This document shows, piece by piece, positions 11,440 through 22,901 of a stretch of DNA of 64,000 nt. The notes under the pieces are model-generated. The model was not told the DNA's origin. It saw nothing but the letters and a program-made list of their open reading frames with translations, and did no database searches. Location of the stretch: the NCBI GenBank assembly GCA_030704615.1, contig CM060733.1, positions 65,722,001-65,786,000 of the forward strand. Direction: 5' to 3'. The stretch comes from Takakia lepidozioides. Its lineage: Eukaryota; Streptophyta; Takakiopsida; Takakiales; Takakiaceae. Made by a program: the position numbers and the translations under genes. The stretch's first letter is position 1. The number at the start of each line of letters is the position of its first letter.

Positions 11440-13748
11440 TTCCAAGGTGTTGGTCTTCTACTAAAAATCCAAAAGAGGTTTTATCCAGCGGTACTTGTCG
11501 GCTGGGATTTTGTTGTGTGAATGTCCTCCAATTGACAGGATGAAGCCGTTATCGAGCGCTGTTTGGGGAGGATTTTTTTTTGTGTGTCTAATGGTGGTGT
11601 AAGATGGCGTGGAAGGAGTTTCAATCCCAAGCGTCGATCTGCCCATAACCAACAAATATGCTCCACGTTGAAAACTATGTTTTCACGTGGATTTGCGGCT
11701 TGGTGATTTTCCAAGGTTGATGGTAGAACCCATTGGAGCTGAAGTTTGGTAGGAGGGCCTTGAAATACCACTACCTCCGCAAACACTCATTGGTAACGAC
11801 TCTACTCACAACTGCTAGAGATGCTTCCTCCTTCCATCTACCTTCATCATCGACAGACTCTGCTCCGCCCACCTCCCTAGACAACCCCAAATTGAATTCA
11901 AACCGCACTCAAGAATAACTACTGATCCAAGTCATTACAAGGGTACCCCAAGAGATTTTGTGGCAATGTTTGAGGAATTTTGGAAGGGATTTGCAACAAT
12001 CCATCATTTTTGAGTTTTTCGGGCGTTCGTAGCCACATGAATTAATTTGAAGGGGTTTTCTTGGGCTAAAATATCTAAGAGCACCCTAGGACAGCTGGTA
12101 GGATGAGAAGTGACACCCACCAACCATGAATGGTTGAAATGTTTCTTCATCCCTCATCATAGGATATTCCATCCAATCTTTTTTTATAGTATTTCTAGTA
12201 TAAAGGGCTTAGGAGGTGAGCTTGCTCACCACTTCACTTCTACTTTTTTGCTTGCTTAGTTGTTTAGTTAGTTAATTTCTTAGAAGCTTGCTTGAGAGAG
12301 ATAAGCTTTGTTGGAAGCAACTTATAAACACACCATACCCTAATGGGGATGGTTCCCCATACTCCCAAGGAGCTATGGGGACCATATATCAATGAAAATT
12401 CAAGCTGTAAATTTCTTTGGAGTCTTTGCAAAAATCCAAAGCCAAATTAAAGAAAAAAAATAACTTGGAAAAAATATTCTTACTCGCTAACCTTCTCTCT
12501 CTCTCTCCTATGGGGGGGGGGGGCGGGGGGATTGGTTAGTCAAGTAGGCGAACAAAGGTTGAACCTAGTTGCTCTAGGCTCTTCTCATGTCAACTTTCAA
12601 TAACAAAAATCGACACCCAAACTTGACTTGGAGCTCGAACTAAGCTAACCCTTGCATAGTTAGTCTCTCAAGTCAAGGCGTTAGTACTTTACACCAAAAA
12701 AAAACAACAACAAAGCCTAGTGGCCCACAACAAGGCCTAATGGTCAACAACAAAAAGACCTCCTACCTTGTTAGCAACCCTCTAGCTAGGTTTGTTAGAG
12801 GCCTCTCAAGGTTAGTATCTCAACTTCAACAAAACAAAACAAAGCAAACCCTTGGGCCTCTTGGCCACTAAGGGGGTTAGCACTCCCATTTCCCCAAGCC
12901 TTACACACTCTCCTTTGGGTTAGTAAGCTTGACAAGGTTAGTACACACTAAAAACAACAACCAAGAACAACACAAGCAAGAAAAGAACATAAAAGAACAA
13001 GGAACAAGAACCTATCCTTTGCTAGGGTGTCTCAACTCTCAACTTGCTAAGGGGCTACCAAAACCTAGGGGATGGGGTAGTGTGGCTCACCTCTCCTATG
13101 AGGTTTGTTGCTTACTACCTCCACTCTCTCTTCTAGGGGCTCCACACTCCAAGTTGCAAATCCACTCAAAGCTCCTTGGAAATAGGTCTCATTTTCTTTC
13201 ACTTTTCAAAGTAAGGCTCTTGACCACAAAAACTTGAGCACCTAGATGCCTATCTAGTCTTCCCAAGCTCCACTAGTTGCCTCCTTCGAGCTAGCTAATA
13301 CTTCTAGCTAATACTTCTAGCTAAGCTCTAAGCCTCAAGCAAACTAGGACTTTTTGCTAACCCATAAGGGGTTAAACCCCATGGGAAGGTGGTGTATATG
13401 CATGGGCGTCATGATTTATTTGCAGGTTTAATGGAATCTGGACCCGCCTTTAATTAAGGCCTCATCATCATTGAATAGCTACTCTATCGCTAAACCATGG
13501 GGGCGAACCTCAAGCACGTACCCCCAAGCACGGCCCACCAAGAGCGACCAGTGTGGGAGCAAGGTGCGATATTCGCAATATTGTCAAATGTACCCCCTTG
13601 GTGCGGATCTTTGATCCATACCACAACAAACAAATCTAGCCTTTTGGAGTATCGTATCCAAGACTAAAAAATATTTCCCCCCAGGGTATGATACCCACCT
13701 TTTGGTAAGGCCTTAAAGTTCTCCCAAGGTTATTTAATATGAGTTCCG

Positions 13749-13779
<31 letters not shown>

Positions 13780-14060
13780 AAAAATCAACCTTGTCGGGTG
13801 TGGTATGATTCTCCCCCCACAACCCCCAGGGTCCAATGAGCCTTGTGCTTGGGTAGTGATCTTGGGTTCAATCCTTCAACATGTGTCTCGATGGGCTGTG
13901 TTGAGCAGTAGGCTCTGTAAATTCATTGGACATTAAAAAACAATTACCTTTATCTTGATCAAAGAGGTTATTTTGATTTGTGAGAAGTAGCTTTCCGTTT
14001 TCTTTTCTTTTCTTTTCTTTTTGAAAGCCTTAGGTGTCTACCTATGGTAATGCAGCTTAG
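11440..14060. other. Gene-poor, repeat-like stretch
   Basis: A minus frame at 11481-11786 has some protein-like composition but matches nothing I recognise. From about 12200 to 13380 the plus strand reads as A/C-rich text with many CAAAACAA and CTAGCTAA words. A similar style recurs at 15650-16010, so these may be diverged copies of one dispersed repeat, possibly LTR-derived. A pentanucleotide TTTTC run lies near 13998-14020. Confidence 0.35.
13749..13776. repeat. (TA)n microsatellite
   Basis: About 14 uninterrupted TA units. Confidence 0.9.
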
Positions 14061-14065
14061 TCTTA

Positions 14066-15500
14066 AGGACCGTTCACACTTAGTGATACACAGGTAAGTA
14101 GTCCACGTGGCAGCCACTATCACCTGAGCTACCACCGATAATAAATTTGTTGATAACTTATTTACAAGCCCGCCATAACCTTTGCAATTTCAAGATTTGC
14201 GCGACTATTATTAGCGGTAAGTTATCTGTTTGAAACCACAGCACCTAAGTTACCATTTTCCATTGAGTCTCCTTCCCCGATCGATGCTCGAGCTTGAGCT
14301 TTCGTGCATAACGGAGCTTCAGTGTGCTGCGACAATAGTCAAACCAGCGCGATGGCGATGATACAACCTGCACTGGCAGCTGCTTCAGGTGATAGCGAAT
14401 CTGTAGAGACGGCAGGAAGAGAGAGAGGGAGAGGGAGAGGGAGAGGGAGAGGAGGGGGAAGGAGAGGAGGAAGAGTAGTGGGGAGGGGAGTTGGTGCAAC
14501 ACCACAGCGTCAAAGACAAGGAAATTGGAAGCATAATGAGGTGCTTGTTCTCATCAAATGTAAACATGAGAGCATGTGGCACAGAAGGCGTTGGTGGATC
14601 CCCGAGCACATATGGTGTCTGCTGCAATCAAGTGGACCAGAATTTCGGAAGAGCTGCAGAAGGTTATGAAAACTATGATTCCTCGAAATGGGAAGATGTG
14701 CAAAGAGAAATGGAATTGTCTTAATTCAGACTACAAGAAGGTTTCAGACTATCACAAAAGAACCGGCCATAATACATCATATTGGGAGTTGACCACTGAT
14801 GAGCGCGATAAATATCACCTGCCTCGCCAATTCAATAGAGACTACTATGAAGCGATTGAAGCATTCCAGGGGGAACACATAATTAATGCACATGTTCATG
14901 TGAGGGATCTGAACGCCCCTGGGGATGGAAACTATGTTGCACCCACGCCAGAAATTGAGATATAAGAGGAACAAGGGGAATCAACAACACAATCTCGTTC
15001 ATATATGGCAGGTTTTCTTGGCCAAGACTTCATACCAGAAGCACAAGGTGTAGTTCTAGAACGGGAACAGGGTAACCCAATACGTGTAAACATTGTCAAC
15101 CTCGATGATTACTCTGAGTGTACTCAGCGAGCCTTTCCTAATGTGGTCAATTTGTCGGATGTTCCCAGTCAGGCTATGCCTGCACCATCAATCGGCCAAC
15201 CAACAACCCCTGGAGTACCGGCGTTAAGCGCAAGCGCACAAGCATATTCTCACCAGTAATTGAAGCTAATGACAAGGGGAACAAAGTAATTGTAGAGGCA
15301 ATGGATCGCATAAACCTAACGCAGCTGGAAATTGAGGAGCGGCGTAGTAAGGTTCAGGAACGTACTGCAAAAGATCAGCTAGTATACCTCAAGCAAAGAG
15401 ACAAGAAACTTCGGAAAAGAAGCAAAGAAATGGTGACTGTGCTCTCTAATTTGAGCATGGCAATGTGCCACGCATTCATACAGGATAAACGACTAATGCC
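14066..15500 (+). mobile_element. Second PIF/Harbinger-type element carrying the Myb-like gene
   Basis: The left terminus AGGACCGTTCACACTTAGTG directly follows TTA and matches the terminus of the transposase-bearing element at 5587 except for two bases. Subterminal GATAA/TTATC words follow. The body encodes the Myb-like ORF1 protein and no DDE transposase is visible. The right end was not found. PIF/Harbinger elements normally carry both genes, so this looks like a deletion derivative or a truncated copy. Confidence 0.65.
14352..15500 (+). pseudogene. Harbinger-associated Myb/SANT-like (trihelix-like) ORF1 protein, frameshifted
   Basis: In Harbinger transposons this protein binds subterminal DNA and brings the transposase to the ends. 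From the first in-frame ATG at 14352 there is a low-complexity Arg/Gly stretch from GGGAGA repeats, then GNWKHNEVLVLIKCKHE, the start of a Myb/SANT-like helix. The frame shifts near 14572. The domain continues in another frame with IKWTRISEELQKVM and MCKEKWNCLNSDYKKVSDYH. A TAA at 14963-14965 and a further shift near 15225 precede a coiled-coil C-terminus (INLTQLEIEERRSKVQERTA). The series of conserved Trp residues supports a SANT-like fold. Not functional as read. Confidence 0.72.
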
Positions 15501-17030
15501 TCCCCCCATGACAATGGAGTCCTTGCTCATTTACCAAATGAACCTTTCTCTCTCAACTAAGCTCTCCTCTTTCTTTAGAGGGTTAGTTTTTTCACATATA
15601 GAGACAGCCTCTCATGGACTTGTCTTGCAAACTCAAATGAAATAGCAAAGCAAACATCAAAGCAAAGTAAGGTAAGTGGTTTATCAACCTTAGGAGCAAT
15701 GTGAGCTTGGGATGCTCTAATGGCTCGATGGTGTGGCTCTTGTGAGGCCCTTTCTCTAGGTGCATGTCAACATTGTCCACCCATAGCTCTCTACTCGTCC
15801 CAAGTCTCTCCAATCTACTCTCTAGTGATCACGAACTTCCTCCTTTATCAAAGCAAATGGCCTCAAGGCCCACAATGAGCTAGCTTCCTCGCCTTAGCTC
15901 TAAATAAAAACACTCATTTCTAACTAGGGAGCTTCAAGCTCCACTCCCTAGGACATAGGCTCCCTCTAGCAAACTAAACTACAACAAAGCAGCAAAACAA
16001 AGAATTGAACTAGGTGAAGAAACAAGGAAGCCTTGCCCTTCTTTTATACTGTTTTTGGGACTCTTAAAATATTGTAGGATAGTCTTAAACTAATATAAAC
16101 TAGAGGGAGATATAATAAAAAAAACTACTAAAGTTCAATAAACAAATATTTGGATGGAACTCATCCGGGAAACCGGTCAAAGGGATTTTCCTCATCCTGT
16201 TTGACCGCCAGATAGCGGTTATCATCCGCACAACCCCTAAGGCGAATTTGAGCATTTTCCTCCAATGAAATCCCTAGAAAATCATTTAAATCGGTCGCCG
16301 CAAGTGCCGTAGCCTTGTAATTCGGTGCCGTTGATAACCTTAACCATAAATCACAAAACTTGGTGATAAATTATGATTAGGTGCTCCGTAATTTCTTGTA
16401 AATCCTCAAGTCAATCGGAGTTAAAAACCAATTCCAAACGCCGTTATTTGTGGATCCACCGCGTAGGAAGTCTACTGCTTCCTTGGAAATTCTCCTAATG
16501 GTAATGCTCCTGGAGTCTTGGATCCTGCCACTTGATCTTGAATACTCGGAAGTCACCTCCAACTACCCATTCGCACCATGGGCTGGCCACACTCCGCTCC
16601 GAAGTCGTCCGTTCCGCCGTTGTTCCTATGCAACGTCCTACTGTTGTTGCGATATTTCATCGCTATACAATATCCTACTTCTAATTTGCCAAGTGCTGTC
16701 ACTGTGTGGACCTACTGGATAAGTGAAGGGGGAGAAAAGACAGATCGCAACCCGTCCTTACAGTCGCCCTTGTACAGTTCAAACAATTCCAAGTTGCTGC
16801 TAGTTGTACCGTGTTGGTAGCCTACTATGCTGTCTTTGCAGCTTTCCTACTCTCGTTTTGACGCCAGAGGCCACTCAATGCTCGTCTCAAATTTAATCTA
16901 ATTCCTAAATGCTTCACCAGCGGTTCCTAAATAACTAACAACTTGTGATAATTTGGCAGTACAATGCCGAAATTGCCTGGCTAAGGATACAAAACGATCC
17001 GAAAATAAAATTGTACCCATTTATGCATCT
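15500..17030. other. Stretch without a recognisable gene
   Basis: AT-rich intergenic text with A/C-rich repeat-like sequence at 15650-16010. Short frames at 16450-16820, one of them hydrophobic, do not resemble a known family. Confidence 0.35.
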
Positions 17031-17400
17031 ACAGCGGGCACACGGGGGAGCGCAACAGGGGAGCAAAGGGAGCGGGGTGCGGGCACACGGGGGAGCGCAG
17101 CAGGGGAGCGGCAATAGGTAAGTAGAAAGAGGGGGCGCGGGGACATGAGGAAGCGGCAACAGGGGGGCAGAGAGAGTGGAACAGGGGAGCAGAGAGAGCG
17201 GGGTGTGGAGACGCGGGGGAGTTGTACAGGGGAGCGGAGAGAGCAGGTGCGGGGACACGGGGGAGCGGAAGAGGGGAGCAGAGAGCAGGGGAGTAGAGGG
17301 AGCAGGGAGCTGAGGGGGGGAGGCGGGCAGGCCGGGCGGGGGGGGACGGGGTGGGGCGGGTCTCGGGGGCGGGAGGGGGGCGCTCCCGGGTAGGGGCCAG
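17030..17400. repeat. G-rich minisatellite, inverse of the 10.2-kb repeat
   Basis: GGGGAGCG, GCGGGCACACGGGGGAGCGC and AGGGAGCGGGGTG words recur. Read on the minus strand they give the same sequence as 10210-10760. The G-runs could form quadruplexes on the plus strand. The minus-strand frames spanning this region are low complexity and not accepted as genes. Confidence 0.72.
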
Positions 17401-17599
17401 CACGTGGGCGGGCCCAAGCGGGGGTGGGATTTGACAGGGATGCTCCGGCAGCGCGCAGGAGGCCGCACGGCTTCGGCGGGGCCCACGTTCTCACACGCGC
17501 GCATTCAACTCCATGGCTAGTGTAAACCGGGTTCAGTACAGTGGTTAGGATACTGGATTGAAAATTTTGATAAGTCAGAAACAGTACTGAATATTTTTT

Positions 17600-17952
17600 T
17601 ATGATTGATACTTTTCTTTATTCAAAACCCTATTTCCCTAAAACCTCATATCCAAGTTTGGAGCTCATTAAGAAAAACAAATTCTAGCTTTGGGATACAA
17701 TAGATTGGTTGAGATATTTGACTGAAAGTTTTTATAGGAAGGGAGCCAAGTAACCTAAGTGTGGTGGAAAACCACCCCATCCAAGACTTCCATTTGTTTT
17801 GGTCATTTTATTTTATTTTTTTCATTGATACTTTTTCTTATCCAAAACCCTATACCCTAAAACCTCAAATTCGTGTTTGAACCAAGAAAAATAGATTCCA
17901 ACTTTAGAGTACGATAGATTGGTTGGGTGATTCCATTGTAAATTTTTATAGG
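17600..17952. repeat. Direct duplication, about 222-bp period
   Basis: The sentence TTGATACTTTTCTTATTCAAAACCCTA ... CCTAAAACCTCA ... GATAGATTGGTTG ... TTTTTATAGG, condensed here into key words, occurs at about 17603-17740 and again at about 17824-17952. A third partial start lies near 17998. No coding potential is seen. Confidence 0.6.
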
Positions 17953-18193
17953 TTCTATACCTCTATACCTACATACACTGTTATATTTTTCTATTTTATT
18001 GATACTTGTCCTTATCCTATGCATTATCCATTGTATGTCGTTTGATTTTGATGTCAACGTTTAATGAATTAAGTTATGCACTTCACATAATTAATTAATT
18101 CATTATAATGTTATTTGAGCTAATGTGTAATATTATATTATATTTTTGTCTGTATTTAGGCCAAAAATCCGGAATTAGTTAAAAATTGAGTTC

Positions 18194-18370
18194 ATGGCTG
18201 TCCCCGGGGAATGTGCTAGGGACATTGTCAAAGAAGCTCCCATAGTTGTGGATGTCCCAAATGACTTAGTAAGGGCCATCCTGGAGTCCATTACTTGCTC
18301 GCCAGCTGTTGTAGCCTCCGCTGCAACTCCTGCCTGGTCACCAAATCACCTCGCTACGTTATTTGAGGCA
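18194..18370 (+). CDS. Small uncharacterised ORF, 58 aa
   Basis: An ATG-initiated frame (MAVPGECARDIVKEAPIVVD ... WSPNHLATLFEA) with balanced amino-acid composition sits in AT-rich surroundings. It could be a small gene, one exon of a larger one or a transposon scrap. No family is recognised and there is no supporting regulatory context. Confidence 0.2.
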
Positions 18371-18589
18371 TAATTTGCATTAAGGAAAAAGTACGTCTTC
18401 AGCTGTGCCCAGAGTCTACAATACACAATTACAAAACCTGGAAATTAAGTAAATCGAATGGTCACGGTTGCTGAATCACAGCCTACTTGAAAAATGAACA
18501 AAAGTACCCGTGACTGATAGCATACAGGCCTTTTCTGAGACAGAAACCTGAACTCGAAAGATTCTCTCAAGATTCTAGACCTACAACTT

Positions 18590-19594
18590 ATGATTTCATA
18601 GGCTTCAACTACTGCAGCAAGATCCGAAATGGCCTCTTTGAGAATACTTAGGTACCTCACTTCTGAAGTTTGCTACTGGACATAGTCCATTGCATGGTAA
18701 TGATTCAAGAGTCAGCCAATCATACATGTCAGGTAGACAAAAATACCTAATACACGTGCGCTCTACAACAGTGTTGCCGAGCAGACCAAGATTCTCCTCC
18801 ACACGTTTCACCAGGTAAGGGACCACCTGGGATATTGGCCCGAAAGGAAGATACTTGCTCACTCGGAAACCGGCATGTACTAACGCGAATGACAATACAT
18901 CAGCCATACCCTTCAGTTGTGCAAATTGCAGTCTTCGATCCCCCTTTGTGGCCATCCCAGTTCTTCTGCCTTTATTGCTGGTGCCCTCCCTGCGCTCCCA
19001 AGGTTGTCAACTTCATCTTCAATCCTCAAAGTGCAACTATCGCTAAACAAACAAGCCTCAAACGGCAATTGGCTCTCTTGCTTTGCTTTGGCACAACATA
19101 AGAGGAAGGTAAGACGAGCATGACTCAGCACAACACACCAATCAGTGCCTTGACACGGTGTAAGGTACTTTGACCACATTTTCTCCATTGACCTACATGT
19201 CTCCGCAAAAGGCTCTCTCTACAAGAGAGCCAACAAAACAAGGTGACGCTTCAAGAATGACATAGTATGGGCGCACAAGAAATGATCTAGAAACGTTGAA
19301 ATCCGAAAAAACCATGTCACGTTCTTGACCGCTAAGTGAGAAACAAAGTATATACCAGAGTCCGTATTATGAGTTGCAAGCACCTAGGGAATTCCAAAAA
19401 GGCCTTGATGTGAAATGCATCGCAATTCACTTGATCACCCCCCTAAAAGTGCGCAATTCAATTGAATTGCAAGGGCAATTCAATTGAACTAACCCTAATT
19501 TGCAATTCAATTGAATTGTCAACTCGCAATTCAATTGAATCGCTAGTTGGCAATTCAATTGAATTGTAATCTATAATTTTTTAACTTATTTTTG

Positions 19595-19631
<37 letters not shown>

Positions 19632-21650
19632 TATACATATATACATACACAGGTATAAGCTAAAAATACATGTTGCCCGTCTATTCTTGATGTCCGTCTG
19701 TCAATCCTTTGCCTGTGGTAAGGCTTGAGCGCAAGATAAAGCCTAAGGGAGAGGGAGAGAGAGAGAGAGGGGAAGTCACGAAGCGCTTGTAAAAGCGGGA
19801 TTGTCTCTCTTTGTGGATGTTGGTGCCAATATATGGCTATGTACATATACCAAACATGATACCAATGTAAGAGTATCAACGTGTAAGAGTTTGATATATT
19901 AAACTTATATAGAACACACATCCCAACTTCAACATGATACCTTTGTAAGGGTATCGAAATTTTGATAATTCTCAAGATGAACATATTTTTTTGTTTTCTT
20001 TGTCCTGGGCCAGATACTAGTGTTAGGGGACTACATGGTGATGCAGGGGAAGCCTTTCATCAATTGTCAGGTTTGATTTTGTCTGTTTTTTTCGAAGCCA
20101 GCCATGTTTCTTTTGCCAGTGAATCACAGGAAGCTGCTGATCTGTCTCCGTCTCTGGCTCTCCCTTTCTCGCTGAGGCTGAGGGTGGTTTCACAACTCCA
20201 CAATTTCCTCAAGGGCACAAGAAAGAGGGCCAGCAAGAATAGACGGCAACATGTATTTTTAGCTTATACTCTTATATGTGTATAAATATAATTTGAATAT
20301 ATACATGTACATATATATTATACATTATATACAAAAATAAGTTAAAAATTATAGATTTCAATTCAATTGAATTGAGAGATCACAATTCAATTGATTCGTG
20401 TGCCGACAATTCAATTGAATTGCAAATTAGGGTTATTTCAATTGAATTGCCCTTGCAATTCAATTGAATTGCGCACTTTTAGGGGGTGATCAAGTGAATT
20501 GCCATGCATTTCACATCAAGGCCTTTTTGGAATTCCCTAAGCACCACATAGACATCTCCAGATGCAGCTTGTTCCAGCATAAATGCAGCACACGCGTCAT
20601 AACAGCGGTGCGTTTCTTCAATGTTCGAGTGTATGGGAGAAGGGGCACCTAAAGAGGCAGCCAATGCAGTTTCTCTGGTAAGGTATGCTTAGCAGTGGCA
20701 AGCCCTCGCGTTCACATGACTCGCACAACTTCCACAGCCGCTGATGGGCAAGCGTCCAGTCACGTTCTTCATCTGTCGTCAGCGGCTCCGGCTCTGCTTG
20801 CACATGGTACGTGGGACTGCACTCTGCTAACACTGGTAATCCGTCCTGCTTCCAGGGAAGCTTGTATCCATGCACCTTATGTTGCCACCTCAGGAGGTCA
20901 CTAACGCGCTCCAGAAGTTGAATTGGACAAATTGCGGTGATCTTGATACAAGAAAAGCTTACCTGCAGCAGGGTGTGTCCATACGCACGAGTTGGACGGA
21001 AACGTTGCAACAATTGAGCCAACAACTCAAAAACAAAGAGTAGACAGCAAAAATCAGCACAATGATTGTACCCTCCACAAGTCAACAATGCCTCAAGCTC
21101 TAGACGAGGAATTTAACAACCGTGACCAGAGAAGACATGTCAAATGTTACTTACTGATCCAGGCGGCATCTGGCTAGTCTGATGAACAACGTGCAGAAAG
21201 TCAGTAAGATTCTTATCGCAAGACCGGTTGTCGATGGCGTCCTCCAAGCCGTAGTTCATGATGCCGCAGAGTCCAAGCTCCCACTATTCAGAGTGACTGA
21301 GGCTTCCCCGACATCCTCTCCCGCACAGAAGTGAGAGTATGCAGTCCTCTTTACAACCTGAAGGACCGGTACTCGGAAGATTGCATACTGCATCAAAGGA
21401 GAGGTGAGAACTTTGACGCTCAAATCGACAACGGGCTCATATGCGACCAAATTTAGATTGGACAGTGTTGTGAGAAGCTCCTTGGTGGTCACCCCCGAGT
21501 AAACAACCTCCCCGTTCCTGGTTTGTAAGATATCACCAGTTAGCTGCGGCTCAACATTATTGTTATACAGTTGAGCCTTCGTTGTGAGAGCCTTCGTTGC
21601 CGTGCCTCTAACATCGAATTTCTCTTGAGCGAAGCTCTTGACGGAGAATC
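18590..21650 (-). pseudogene. Proline dehydrogenase pseudogene
   Basis: Proline dehydrogenase is the flavoenzyme of mitochondrial proline catabolism. Reading down the minus strand, the first exon gives VAYEPVVDLSVKVLTSPLMQ, YSHFCAGEDVGEAS and, after a frame break near 21290, ELGLCGIMNYGLEDAIDN. An intron (20963-21154, GTAAGT...CAG) leads to KITAICPIQLLERVSDLLRW and the SEPLT-like region ending GLPLL at about 20690. About 75 codons are missing there. The frame resumes at AYLTRETALAASLGAPSPIH and ends in GDVYVVL, where a transposon interrupts VVLATHN. The rest of that motif (LATHNTDSG) lies at 19356-19384. After an intron (18990-19355) come GRAPAIKAEELG, a one-base shift near 18952, then KGDRRLQFAQLKGMADVLSF and FRVSKYLPFGPISQVVPYLV. 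The extreme N-terminus and C-terminus are unclear. Confidence 0.9.
19385..20539. mobile_element. Inverted-repeat element in a ProDH exon, 6-bp target duplication
   Basis: The element starts TAGGGAATTCC and ends GGAATTCCCTA and is flanked on both sides by AGCACC (19379-19384 and 20540-20545). Removing it with one AGCACC restores the proline dehydrogenase motif VVLATHNTDSG on the minus strand, which proves the boundaries. The arms are about 300 bp long and near-identical. They contain five (left) and five (right) copies of the palindrome CAATTCAATTGAATTG, one or two of them degenerate, followed by AT-rich sequence with a (TA)n run at 19596-19629. The core holds no gene. It is a large non-autonomous foldback or MITE-like element. 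The outermost arm sequence by chance continues the exon frame for about 19 codons before stopping. Confidence 0.92.
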
Positions 21651-21780
21651 AACTCGCTGCAGTGAAAACCTTAGGGATGTCCCGGGTAGCACGCCATGCC
21701 ATTTCCAAGGGAAATTGCCTGCCCTGAGCAAACACATCAGGCAGCATAAACTCCCCTCATAAAAGTCTCTACTAGCTCCC

Positions 21781-21974
21781 CGTAGCGCACTGGTAAAGGG
21801 ATCTCGCCGTCGTGTCACTCTCCCACAGGCTGAGAGGACGCCCTGCTAATCCCGTAGAGAACTACCTCCTCCCGCTGTTCCTAACATATTGTGGCACGAC
21901 CTAAAATAACAGGTAGGTAGTACCGGAAGACGATCAAAGGGTGACCGGCTCGATCCCTTTACCAGTGCGCTACG
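21781..21974. repeat. 23-bp inverted repeat with tRNA A-box-like arms
   Basis: CGTAGCGCACTGGTAAAGGG at 21781 is mirrored by its complement at 21952-21974, with about 150 bp between the arms. The arm sequence resembles an RNA polymerase III A box (TAGCGCACTGG). The loop also contains GTAGGTAG words. It may be a head-to-head pair of SINE heads or a small foldback element. Confidence 0.5.
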
Positions 21975-21999
21975 CTAGGTAGCGCCTTCGCCGATGGGC

Positions 22000-22890
22000 T
22001 ACGACCGGGCTGTAGCCGGTTCCTACCTACCAGTTCGTAATGTTGTCAAGATTTGATGCCAGGTGAGCGTATGATGAATCCATAGCAGCGTCGCAGCAAG
22101 TCGCGAGTGTAATCAGCGGATGCTGGCCGCCCTCCACAATAGACAGGCATCCTGGCGGCTCTGCCGAGCAGCCGCCTTCTTTCCACGTGGATCAGTGGAT
22201 CGCGCCACGTGCGCTGCAACCGACCCTTTCCAGCTACCCTACCCTGCTAGGAAAAGGCGAAAATGAAATGAAATGAACGATACTAGTTAATTTATAGAAA
22301 GCTTGAAGAGCTCACTACTAGAGCATGAAACAGTAAAAAGAGAGAGGGGGCCCTCAACAAGCAGCCCAAAAACAATTATTGATCAAGGGACTGTCTAAGA
22401 GTGAACAGTGCACGTCTGTCTTGATACTAAAGAAGACATGATAGATTCACTTTCGATTTCCTTACCGCTATATTTGGTGGAAGCGAGGCATTCACACAAG
22501 CATCAACCTGCTGTGTGGATCGAGCACACTCTGGCATTGGTTCAATATTTGATGTGCACTATGGAGGTCCAGATCAAGAATAAGTGGTGTTGCTTTGTGG
22601 ATGATAACTCAACAGTTCTACGTCAGAGACGAAATTGCAACGGTTTCTTCTCAGAGAAGATGGATTTCAGTAGTTCTGGAATACTGTTGATTATTAACAA
22701 CAAGCCAGGGATCTTACTTGTAGTAATCGGGAGCACATACTGTCAAACAATTTTCTCATACTAGAGATTGAGTCGTGCAGGATAACAGGGGTGGAATCAT
22801 ACACGATTTCTCGTTGCACATCAAAATAGCGACAGTGATAGCACCGTTGTCACCACTGCTTTTGAACCGGTCAATCACAGGTATTCTAGC
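22000..22890. other. Stretch without a supported gene
   Basis: An open frame of 118 codons at 22408-22764 (plus) has an ordinary composition but no recognisable motif. The rest is mixed intergenic sequence. Confidence 0.3.
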
Positions 22891-22901
22891 GCTGATGTGG
22901 A

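Noticed and set aside
19455-20475. A gene encoded by the exon-like end of the inverted repeat (REFQKGLDVKC...)
   Set aside because: The same reading occurs on both arms and stops soon; it is element terminus read in frame from the ProDH exon.
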